A stretch of DNA of 64,000 bases, from the NCBI GenBank assembly GCA_035048495.1, contig CM068545.1, positions 14,715,702 through 14,779,701 of the forward strand, written 5' to 3'. Source of the DNA: Euptelea pleiosperma (lineage: Eukaryota; Streptophyta; Magnoliopsida; Ranunculales; Eupteleaceae). Position numbers and translations under genes: made by a program. Below are positions 10,801-22,100 of this stretch, one piece after another. Numbering within the stretch: position 1 is the first letter of the stretch; the number at the start of each line of letters is the position of its first letter. The notes beneath the pieces are model-generated. The model saw only the letters and a list, made by a program, of their open reading frames with translations. It ran no database searches and was not told the origin of the DNA.

Positions 10801-12675
10801 GGATACTTTTCCTAAGTGGTCTTGCATACTTAAGAAGAATAAATCTTGGGGAAGATATTATCCATTTATGCACTAGGATTAAAGGCTCAGTTTCGGTATG
10901 TGACCTAGGGTGACCTAGGCAACACCAAAATCAATACGACTCAATGCCGAATCCACGTCATGCATCTTGGTCAAGATTCTATCAAATTCATATGTAGTTT
11001 GATACAACTTGGCCAAGTAATTTGCGTAATTGACTCGTATTGGTAACCCACATAATCGGGACAAGTTGGCCAAGTTGCACCTGACACGGCTGAAGCTTAA
11101 AACCTTGATCTTACATGCCCGTATTTGGAAGATCAATGAGAAGAACTGTGCAATTTTTTGAAATCCTTTTCTTTTTCCTCATGTTTCGTGTCACATCTAC
11201 AATAAACATAAGTTGTGACAATTATTAAATGTGGTCTTCATAAAAGTAAGCTATTTGATGTCATTCACGCATCAGTTAGTTCTGTGGCTTTAAATTTTAT
11301 TTGTCAATGCTTTCTTTTTCTTCAGTTGCGATTATTCTGTACAGGTACAAAAATGAATTAACAAGGGAGGACAAAGATAACCTCGACTGTCTAATGCAAT
11401 ACCAGAAACATCACTTAGTAAGAACATTAACCCCTTGATAGCCAGTATGCTGGCTCCTGTTAATGTACGTGGTTAAATGTAATTCTTTGTTTTATAAATG
11501 TAGGTTACACAAGAAATCAGGAGGGAGCTAAAGAATAGCCGCAACCGTGGTGAGAAGGAGGATCTTATACCAACGAATATCCTTTTTTTGAGAATAGCTT
11601 AATTAATATTTGTTATGTCTTGAATTCACACATCTATATTGGTTTTTTTCCATGATTTTGCATTTTATCATCCTATCGCAATATTTTCTATGATATTTTT
11701 TAGGAACCTTGGACTTCGTTTAGAAGCTAAAGAACACTTTTCAAAAACTTGAGGAATCATGGCATTTGGAATTATTTGTACAAAATAAGGGAATTTGGTC
11801 AGAATCTTGTACCATTTAGTGAATGATATATTAGGTAGATATTTTATCAATTCCGGACTGCCAATCAGCGGACCGCATCTGGGATGAACCTAGCCTCATA
11901 ATCTTACTGATGAAATGGTTGTAATTATCTGATGTACCCTTGCCCGTTAATATAATGACAGTCTGAAACCCAGCAAGTAATTGGATGGGTAGGATCATCC
12001 ACAAGTGTCAATTTTGGGTGACATCCAAACTGTGGGCCATCAAGTAAGCAGTTGAACCGAAATGCATATGTACTGATAGGAGGGTTAAAATAGCTGACTA
12101 TATGATTTGTAGATGGTCTAAGAGCGACTTATTGTAGAGTGATTTAGGGGAGGAGTTGTGTACTTATTGAAAAGAGAGAGAACAACGGTTATAGTATAAG
12201 ATTCCTTTATTTATATTAAGTGATGTGTGATACTAGCAGATCAATCAATTGTCTGAAAACAATCTATAAAAATTTAGTCGAATTCGATGCTTTTCATGGA
12301 AAACCTTCACAAGGGCCAGTTAGATGCCATACAACAGCTGAATGTTTTTCTGTTAATTTCTCACAGAAATTTAACAAATCCGTGTCATGACTTTTTTTTT
12401 TTGATAAGCCTGTGTGGTGACTATGATTTCTTCTAACATTTATTTTTTTTCTATGATGTTTTTCCATTCAAGAAGTTCTCATATCCTTGTATGAATCACT
12501 AAGAATGATCCTATATTAGACCACTTTAGCATCTTTATTGAGATATCATCAAACAAATTATGTAATCGTTTCTTGTTTCCTTGACGTCCCCTTACCATAT
12601 CATGTTTCTGTAATAAATAAAAAAATTGAAGAAGATTGGTTTGATTTGCCTGATGTTCCTATGGAAGAGGACTGA
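4895..12675 (+). CDS. ENP1: Bystin / ENP1, 40S ribosome biogenesis factor (11 exons)
   Basis: Coding exons: 4895-5005, 5073-5279, 5372-5498, 6241-6292, 6408-6735, 8822-8901, 9016-9063, 10477-10623, 11345-11417, 11504-11576, 12596-12675. All phases agree and yield 441 residues, close to the usual bystin length. The start [11 protein letters not shown] is the first ATG and gives the basic N-terminus typical of the family; the acidic low-complexity segment (about 60-125) precedes the conserved core ([37 protein letters not shown]) and the protein ends [10 protein letters not shown]. Bystin/Enp1 is a nuclear-nucleolar pre-40S assembly factor needed for 20S pre-rRNA processing and export. Ten introns are inferred; nine are GT-AG and the last is U12 AT-AC. 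Intron 5 holds a MITE and intron 7 a tandem duplication, neither touching exons. The gene looks intact. Exon 4 is only 52 nt and easy to miss in automated annotation. Confidence 0.95.
7856..8155. mobile_element. hAT-like MITE (CGTTATAACG type) in bystin intron 5
   Basis: Ends are CAAGGTTTAAA and TTTAAACTTTG, inverted to each other. The flanks carry a perfect 8-bp duplication CTTTCAAG (7848-7855 and 8156-8163), as made by hAT-type transposases. The interior is packed with CGTTATAACGG and AATAACGGCCGTT palindromes. A related copy lies at 29854-30269 in opposite orientation. It sits in the 2.1 kb intron 5, away from both splice sites. Confidence 0.8.
9869..10283. repeat. 213-bp tandem duplication in bystin intron 7
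   Basis: The sequence starting ATTGACTGC at 9869 recurs at 10082, and the two copies run in parallel for about 200 bp with only a few substitutions. High identity implies a recent local duplication. No exon is included; exon 8 starts at 10477. Confidence 0.85.
11577..12595 (+). other. U12-type AT-AC intron of bystin
   Basis: The donor is ATATCCTTTT at 11577, the exact U12 AT-AC 5-prime consensus. Near the 3-prime end TTTCCTTGAC (12576-12585) matches the U12 branch-site consensus, and the intron closes with AC at 12594-12595, 11 nt after the branch adenosine. Splicing here joins exon 10 in phase 1 to exon 11 and restores the family C-terminus. No GT-AG alternative gives a bystin-like end: reading through exon 10 soon reaches a stop at about 11600. 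Confidence 0.88.
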
Positions 12676-12803
12676 ATATTGCCACCAGCTGCTCTGGTAG
12701 AGCCTTTGGTAAATTGTCCCGAACATTTCCATTGATTTTCTTTTCTTTTCTTTTTATGAGAAAGCTGGGATCAAACCCAATTTTGCTAGCTTATTATGCC
12801 AAG

Positions 12804-13137
12804 TAGGGGAGTCAATGGATAGTCGAAAATTCGATTCCGAATTCGAATAAATTGGATATTATCCGAAAATTTCGGATATTGGATTCAAATTCAGATAATT
12901 TTTGATATTCGAATATTCTCCGGATACAGATTCAGATATTGATATATCAGTCGATAATATCCAATCTGAAATCGGATTCGAATTTGAATTTGAATTTGAA
13001 TATTGATTCAGAGAATATCCGATTCATCCGATGAGTAAATCAGATATCGAATTCAGATATCGGATGTTCTTTCTCGGATTCAGATTCGAATAGTGCTTAT
13101 ATTTAATTCGAAAAAAATCTGTTGATTGACAACCCTA
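12804..13137. mobile_element. hAT-like MITE with GGATATTCG interior
   Basis: Ends TAGGGGAGTCAATGG and ATTGACAACCCTA are imperfect inverted repeats. The flanks carry a perfect 8-bp duplication ATGCCAAG (12796-12803 and 13138-13145). The interior consists of degenerate GGATATTCGAAT-type repeats. It lies 128 bp after the bystin stop codon and could contribute to the 3-prime UTR. Confidence 0.78.
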
Positions 13138-13145
13138 ATGCCAAG

Positions 13146-16100
13146 CCATATATGGATGAGTATATTTTGTGGTGGAATGTGCATTTTCCAGCTGTTTGAA
13201 GGTATGTTTATCTGTAACAGGTTTTTACAAGAATGCCAAGGGAATGTGGAACTCAGAACATTATTCTGTCTGCGATCTGAGAAATGTAAAGCTGAGTGCT
13301 TTTAGTCATACTGGGTTTTATGCTGGTAAGCAGCCCCGCTTAGAATTAAGGACTGGAAACAGTGAGATTCAAAACCATAATCATCTTGCAAGTAATTTGT
13401 TTCAAGATTTTGAGTTCTTTGTGATGAGTTTTTCCCTTTCATTTACTCTTTTAGAATTTTATGTAATATCACATGTATTGATGAGTGCTTTTTATTAGGA
13501 AATCACAATGATTTGCTAACGTAATATGAAATGAAGATGCAGAGTGCTCAATTTTTTTTTTGAGTGATATTTATTATACATTCCAATTGCCCATTTGGTG
13601 GCCGCCAATTGATTGGTTATTTGAACTAGGGGAACGCCACTGGCGATGCACATGCACCTTACACGTGACACACTCGTAGAGATCACTGACCATATCGATG
13701 TTTGGCCCATCTCTAGGTGGGCTTATATGCTAAAAACAGCCTGATTAGTGGTCTTAGTATGCTGCGTGGCTTATACTATTGCCCCCCGTCATCATTGGCG
13801 TGCCAAACAACCTGAACTGTGAAGGGACATTTAATGAGGGAAGGTTTTACCTTTGAAAGTAGAGAGGCCTTTAATTACATCACGTGGGTGGCAACCCCGG
13901 TTGTTGCTTTATAATAGTATAGTTTAGTTATATGAACTGATTTTTGTGAGTTAGCCCTGCTTGGTCTCATCGCAAATATTTGTTTGTAAACATTTGCAAC
14001 ATGTTTTTTGCATTTCTAGGTGCTTGGTTGCACCCCACCATTATTATTCACGTGGGTAAATATTTATCGTGAGACCATATTTTTTACAATTTGAGCCGCT
14101 AATGTTTGCAGCCAAATATGGCCGCAAATATTCACTTTTTGGCTCGAGCTTCCTTGAAATACATATAATATTTGGCCCTAGATGGAGAGTAAAATTTTGC
14201 TCACTGCCATGATGACTGTCCAAAATATGAGCCACTGAGTTACACTTTTAGAAGACGCGAACTGTATGGATGTTTGGGCAATACCTAGATGGGCCGACAA
14301 ACCAAAAATCAGCCTAATTATTGATTTCAATTCTTTGGATCCTAGTACACAAATAATGGTCAATAAGGCTCAAATTCAATGATTAAAATCAATCCACGAA
14401 AATGAAACCAACCCAACACTTAGAAATCATTAATCAGGTTGATTTTTGATTTGTCGTCAGCATCCTCCACAAATGTGCAACGTGGCTCATATTGTGGGCA
14501 GTTATGGGGGCAGTCATTGTGGAGGGTCAGCAAAGTTTTACTCATAGATGAACATCAGATAAAAAAACATAGCCTGATCTTCTAAAAGTTGTATTGGAGC
14601 CATTTTCATGGGTTGATTTTTAACCGTGGAATTTGATATTATTTGGGGTACAAAGATCCAAAGGTTTGAAATCACTAATCAGGCTGATTTTTAATTTGTA
14701 GGTTCACTTAGGGATTGGCCAAACGTCCATACGGCCAGTGTCCTAAAGTATTTCACCCGACTCAAATTGTCAGCTCCAAACCTCTTTACTGGATCGCAGG
14801 TTTTCCCGTCATTAGGAGGGGATGGAGTGGCCAATTCAGAATGTTATATACGACCCTTTGAATGGGCCACATGGTCAGTGCTCCGATCGTAATGACAAGC
14901 CACAGGTCATTACCGATATGGCTCCGGTCCCAGTCATCCCAAAGAGCAGCAGCCCACATGGGATTGGTGGGAAGGGTATTTACAATTACTTTCGGGTCAA
15001 CGATTTCAGAAATGCAGCTGTTATTTGAGCAGCTGATAGCTATGTTCAACGAGTGCCCTGGTCTAGCTCAACATTTTTGTAGCTTTCAAGGCCCTGGCAT
15101 CCTCAAAACAGCAGTGAAGGTGACGGTAGCTGTGTATTGCAACCACCGAAAGGGTGTGTGCAATTTTTGTAAGACTCAGCTGCCTGTTGCTTCTTCGAAC
15201 ACACGAGTACATGACATTGCCCGACAGTTTCTCCAAAACTCTTTGATCGCCTGTATATGTATAGGGTTGGGGTAATTTGACATGCCATTGTGGGGTCCAC
15301 ACGGAAATTGGCCGAGAGCTGATTTTTGGTGAAGATAATCTCCTCACCGTTGAGATCATCCTCATCGAAAATGCGGCTATACTGATAATTTTAACAATTA
15401 TCAAATTTGGACTTACAAAGTTAATAGAACGGTATAGATGCGCCAAAATTCTCAAACTTCTAAATCCACTTTTCAATGTGGGCGTGTGGGACCATTCAGG
15501 TTCCACCCTTTTGTACATGGCAAAGTGTGAATATATTTTTACAAATATCCTGTCATGTACGGATGCCAGACCTGACAGATTCATTGTCATTTCCGGTGGG
15601 TACCATATATGGTCGATGTCTCCGAGCTCAACAGCTCATCCACCAAGTCCACTAAATAATTCATAACAGTATCTTACATGCATGTTGCAGTCCAATAGAT
15701 CATCCCTATATTAAGCTGCTCTTAATTGTGCTTGTATTTTCATCCAAACTCTCAAACCAGACAAGTGGCTTTCGCCTCTGTACAATGACCAAAAATAATC
15801 CCTGTATAGCTTAATATCAAAATTACAGAGACACTGAAAGCTTTATCAGTATAGGCAACTGTCAAGACTCAAGTTTGAACGCAATCATCTCCTTGTACTA
15901 ATGAGCTTATGCATCATCTACAAGATTAAGAGAGGTCTAAAGTTACAATTTACTTGTCCAAGTTATGCCACTAGAACTCCAACAAAACCAGATGTTAGGT
16001 CCAGAAGCTCGAAGAATCTGGAATAGGACTGGAGACAAGAAGACAAACATAAGCAGTTTTTAGGCGAAGAAGGGCCCAAAACCGTACTATTCCGGAGTGA

Positions 16101-16189
16101 GACTAGCACTAAACAAGTTTAAGATCTGTGCAAAATTTAAGAAGACAGATTCGATAGGAAAAATATATCATAGACTATCTTATCTTCCT
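13146..16189. other. Intergenic with palindromic repeat copies
   Basis: No host gene recognised. Copies or parts of the GGATGTTTGGCC palindromic family lie at about 13600-13745, 14210-14550 and 14580-14750. Open frames on both strands at 14786-15666 overlap each other, lack any family resemblance, and look like chance frames. Confidence 0.45.
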
Positions 16190-19100
16190 CTATGCAGAAG
16201 TGTAAGCTATGTCTTCGGCAGTGGGGATGTGTTCGATGGGAGATGGGGGCGGTTTTTTCTCTATGCAAGGCTTGGGCGGCCTATTTGGACGAACCTGACC
16301 CACCATCTCAGAGGGAATACCAAACTGCATTAAACATACAAAAAAAGACAACAAATCTTTAAAGTATTCAAGGAGAAGAAAAACTACAAATAACATGTGT
16401 TCCATAAATTATTAAGTCCACCACACCACTATAGTTATTTAAAACACACGCTCACACACACACACACACATCTCAAGGATTGCGATTTCTTTTGAAACAT
16501 AAATAGAACTTTTCCTTTGCAAACATGGGTTCGTGGAACCAAGAAGCCTGGCCATTCTCAATGACAAGTTCAGTCTTGCAGAGGAAAATTTTCAATGTCA
16601 CATTCAGAGGACTTTCCTGTAATCCAAACTTTCGACAGGAAACTCCCAATGAAAATGACTGAATCCAACCAAAAGCTTTACTTACTGCTTACATACTGAC
16701 CTTGTAACCACAGCCGGCTACACAAGCGTTGAAGCATTCCTGTATGCAGAAAAGAAGCTATAATAGTTGAATTGGTAAAATAGGGCATAAAACTGAAAGT
16801 GTACGCATTGCTTCTACCTTATGAATTCCTGTCATTGAACACATACAGTAACTGCCAGAAACATGTTCAGCTCTACCATGCATGTCTATATGCTATGTGC
16901 ATGGGCTCAAACGGAGTCAATTCATTAAACCAAAGATGCTCTCAGTATGAATATGATATAAAGATGTCTCATATTGATGTGTTGTCACTAAAAGCAACAT
17001 TACGGGTAGGGAGTTTGTCATAGGGAGCATTAAAAGGTCAAGTAGTGGATTTGGGTGTATTGCCATGCCACGTGTTAGTGAATCAAGGCCCAACACTGAC
17101 TCATGACTTGGTTCTGTCAAAGTGGTTATAAATACTTCAGAGTGTAAATCTTGATAATTTCTATAGCTGGTAGGAGTCCAGCCAAACACCAAGCTTATCC
17201 CCCCTCCCTCCCCCACCTCAAAACCATCACAAAAGAGTGGCTGAATCCTACATTCCAGCAAGATATCGAATGAAATAGTGTTCTCTCTTACTCCATGGAA
17301 TACTTGCACTTCAATAGAATATAAGAAACAAGGGGATAAACCCCTCTCTCGACTCACGGGTGTCTGAGCCCTTAAACAACAACAACCTCACTCTTGACCC
17401 ACCTGCATCTCAACCACAAGACACTGATAACCAACATCAATAGTCAATACCAGCAACCACTAAGTTTTCTCTGATATTCATGCCCTTCTCTGATTCTTTT
17501 CTTTTCAATCTCTCATTTGCCTAGTTTCTAATCTAGGAAGAGTAAAGAACTCTGTGTCTATTTTTCATTTTCGCTTTCTCCAGTGCAAATATTCTTAATA
17601 AAGGACTTCAGCCGTGCCTGATTTTCATCTAGTTGTTCTCATGGTATTTGTCTAACAAACATAATATCATTAAGAGAATGCCTTCACATATATTTTAGAG
17701 TTTCCACAGTTGTTCCTTTTTAAGACATGTTTTCTTTACTTTTCTCTTAACATTTTGCACTTATTTAATTAACTTCTGGCATTTAACTATTTAATAAATA
17801 CAATTCTGTACTAACATGGAATTGCCTAATTCACTGAAACTGAGTGTCTAGCCATTTGTGGGATTCAATTTCGATTCCGCATTTGCAAAAAATGATTCTA
17901 ATGATCTGAAATTATCTTATTTTCAAGACCAGAAAAAGTTTCCAATACTTTATTCACCATTCAAAAGAATGAAATTTATCAGATGGCCTAGGAGGTGTGA
18001 CATCAATTGAATGGCTCAGATCAATAACACAGTCCAACCAGATGGGGATGAGAGGAAGTATGGATTGTACTTAACGCAAGCATTTTGAAATACTGACTCA
18101 GATTAACACACAACTAAGAGGATATGTACTCCAAATTCCATGAAAGAAGTTAACACTTCAACATAGTTATCTTGGTTCCCCGTCGAGGAGAACACGAAGA
18201 GGGTCGATGCCTGGCCCACTCGGGTGCCTTGACAACTACAGGTTCAACCGTACAACCATATCCTTGTGATAAAAGAATTAGTCTGATGCAGGTACTAAGA
18301 AACAAAAATATGGTTAAAGAGAGAAACCACTGAGTAATTGTCAGCTCCCGGAGAACGATCAATGTAAGCACTCCACTGATGATCCTTTAAAACTGGATCC
18401 TTATAGCAAATCTCATTGCACTCTCCCAGGCCTAAAAATGCAAGTAATAAAGCACTGTTACAACTTAAAGTGAACAGAAAATAACGAAGATCATCCACTC
18501 CAAAGAAGATCACTAATATTGTGCCTACTATTTACCATTAGAGAATCTGAAGGTTTTAACAAAATCCCACTAAAATTCAGATAGCAATTCCAGCTGACAA
18601 AGAAATTTAATGACATGCTAAATGAAACTGAGACAGCAAAAGCAAAATGGACATATAAGCTCCAAGATAGCACTATGCAAAGTTCCAATTTCACGCTCAT
18701 ATTTTGTATATTTCTCTAATTAATAACAGTTACCATCAATTAGAAAAGAAACTTAATATAAACGACATACCTTTTTCCAGAGGTGGTAAATGAGGTAGCT
18801 TGTTTATGTGCAAGCTATAAAAGTCATACTGAGCCCTATTGTCTGACACGTTTTGCACTCGGTGGTGTCATGCCACCATTTAAGATAAGAAAGAGGAGTG
18901 GTTATAGGGGTTGACATCATCACTAGCCCCACTTGTCTTATTACATCTTTTTGTATCATAGTTATTGCTTTAGGAAATTAGGAAGCCTTCGCTTGAAGTA
19001 CAAGTCTTTACTTTTGTGGCAGTAGTTGTTCAATAGAAATAGGAGAGCTTAGTAGCTTCATGAGCTTACCATGTTAGGTAGTTGGAGAAGTAATATATAC

Positions 19101-22100
19101 TCGTGTAAGGGAGACCTACAAACTAGTTAATGAATAAAGAAGTATCGCTGAAGAGCTTTTCAAGCCCTTTCTTTGGTGGAGCCAATTCCACCTCTTCTTC
19201 CTTTGTGTGGTGCTGATTTTTTTTATGCCGTGGGTATCCGGACATCTTAGAGCACCTGACTAATCCCACGGGGCACGGGTGTACTCCTAACCTCGCGCAC
19301 CAGGTCTACTGGGATATATCCCAGGGGGTGACCCCGGGGGGATTCGAACTCAGGACCTCTACTGTCCCAAAGTGTGGTCCTGGCCATCTCCACGCAACCC
19401 TCAGGGTTTGTGCGATGCTGATTTCATACATCATCTTCTTCTTCTTTTCTCCCATTTTTATTTTCTTAATTGTTTATTTGATGGTCTGATACAATCTAGG
19501 GGTGTTATCTTGCAGTCCTACATCATTCAATCAAGTCCTAGATACGTCAATGACGTGGGATACTATTCCTGATGATACCCTGTGTATCATCAAGGTGAAA
19601 CTTTGTATTGCCAGTTCTAAACAAGTCTGAGTCCAATACCATTTTTTATATTTGTACCAAATGAAATAGCCACAACAAAATTAGAAGAACACATGGACCA
19701 AATATTCTTAACTTCCACCCTTAATAGCCAATTCACTCAAGTTGTAAAACAACATACAGCTTATTCTCAAATCTCACATCAGAAACAAAATCTTACAAAT
19801 ATATATCTTCACCAAAACAATATTCCTTGCTGACCTATACAGGTACTAGTACATAACATCATTGCTTAGCAGTCATTCTTCTCGTTGTTAAGGAAAGGCC
19901 CATTTAAATCATGATGATACAAGAAAAATATATAGATAGTGTAAGAGTTGCAGATAAGGCTATGTGATGTGGCTCATCGAGAGAAGACTCCGGATCCTGC
20001 ATAAATTGAAAGGACGACTGGTGAAGAGCCATCGCACCACATGATGGAGAGAGAGAGAGAGAGATCCCTTGATGCGGGAGCATTCTACTTGATAGTTCGT
20101 AGCTACATTGGATTAGAATTAATTTTATTTTAATTAGGAATGTTATCTCTTTTTTTTTATTTGAGATGTAATCTTTTAGTTGGATTAGGATTAGGAAGTT
20201 TAAAATCTCATAAATAGGGTTCTAATCTTTGATTTTGGGGATAATGAATGCAGAGATACTGCTCACGGGTACTGTTCACGAGAAGAAAAAAAAAGAGAAA
20301 AAAAATAATAAGGTTTCTCGTTCAAAACCACCGCCATCATTGAAGATCTCTTTACCCCGTCGGTGTGGCCGAATTCCTCCGTTGTCTTCATCATTGGAGC
20401 CCCGCCGATCTTTGGTAAGCCATTGAGCCTTCTTTTCACCAAGCCCACAAACTCATTACCTAAGCCCAAGTTTTAGACCCATAAGACCAGCCCATAGAAA
20501 AGACCCAGCCCATACCTAGGTCCAAACCCAAACCCAGCCAACCATAACTCAACCCATTTACCTGACCCAAAACTTGATCCATGCCCCAACCCATGACCTA
20601 ACCCATGACCCAATCCAAAAAACTTGAATGTGTTTCCAAGGTTTTTGAGGAGCGGGATAATATTGATCAAGGAGAAAGTGAAGATGAGACTTACATGTGG
20701 CTCCTTATGAGCAGTCACCTACATATAGCAAATCATATAAACATAACAGACAATGAATCATAAAAAGCATATTTCTCTAGCTAATTTATACAAACAATGA
20801 TTCAAAAGTAGTGGTCTTCCACTCCTATAGATATGGAAAACCAAATTACCCATCCTGATTAGTTGAATGGAAAGCACAAGATGAATAAACACAATAAATA
20901 TCATTCAATATGATTAGAAGTATCAAACTGGCTTGTATTTTTGCATATTTTCTATGTTATTATTCATTCCTTTGATTCCTATCCATATCAAGATCCAAAA
21001 TCAAGATGCAAAGGAAGCAGGAGAAAAGGTAGGGGCGAGAAACCGGTTCATCAATGAAGCCTAAAATTATTTATTCGAATGTGAGAGGCTTGGGGAGTAA
21101 GGACATAAGATCAATTCTAAGAAGCGTAATCAAGAAATGTAAGGCTAGTACTATGGTTTAGGAAAATAAATTAGATAGTGTGAAAGACGGGCTAATTAAT
21201 GATCTGTGGGGGAGGATGGAAGGAAAGGTTATTGGATGGAGTGCTTTGTCGGCTTTGGGCTTCTCCGGAGGAATATTAATGACGTGGGACAATAATGTGG
21301 TGGTTGTTGAAGACTCCTTGGGGCCTATTCAGTGTCTATCCGTTGCAAGTGTGAATGACAATTTCTCTTGGGATTTGTCTAGAGTATATAGTCCCACCAA
21401 TAAGTGGTCTAGATTCGATTTTTGGGAAGAAGTAGATAGTGTTCGTGGGCTTTGGGATGAGTTTGTACTGTATCAAGGGAGATTTCAATGTGATTAGATT
21501 TTCATATGAGAAGAATAGGAGCAGTAGGATGAATCAAAGTATGATGAATTTTGTTGATTTTGTCAATCGTCGTAATTTGATGGACCTTCCTCTTGGCAGA
21601 GCTCGCTTACTTGGTCTAACAACCAAGAGAATCCTACTTTGTGCTGATTGGACAAAGGTCTTGTCGTCAATAGTTGGGAGATGCACAACCCTGAGGATTA
21701 TCAGAGGGATATTCTGAAATCGGCCTCCGACCATTCCCTCTTGAGTTTGGATTGTGGGGGAACTCCTAAGAGACCAACTATGTTCCAATTTGAGAAATGT
21801 GATTTGAAGTCCCAAATTTCTTGGATCATATCACTTTGTGGTAGGAGTCTCTTCATTTTGAATGAAGGGTTAGGTTTGTGCTTTGTAGTAATTGAAAGCC
21901 CTCAAAGGGAACTTGGAATGGAATAAAGACGTCTTTCGGCGTATAGACTGGAAGATGATGGCTTTTTAGAGGAAATATCTTCTATTGATAGAATGGAAGA
22001 ACGAAGGCCTTTATTTGAAGAAGAGGCTAGGAGAGTTGAAGCTAAGAACGAATTCCTCAAATGATCAAGCCTTGAAGAAATCAACTGGAAACAAAAGTCA

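Noticed and set aside
14786..15666. Overlapping frames of 87-175 codons on both strands
   Set aside because: Mutually overlapping in several frames, no family resemblance, no splice-consistent partners, and flanked by repeats.
16447..16472. CA microsatellite in intron 4 of the CX3C gene
   Set aside because: Ordinary short simple repeat with no visible consequence.
20090..20470. LTR-like stretch with CATAAATAGGG
   Set aside because: No TG...CA boundaries, no second LTR and no target duplication found; left as a remark in the intron entry.
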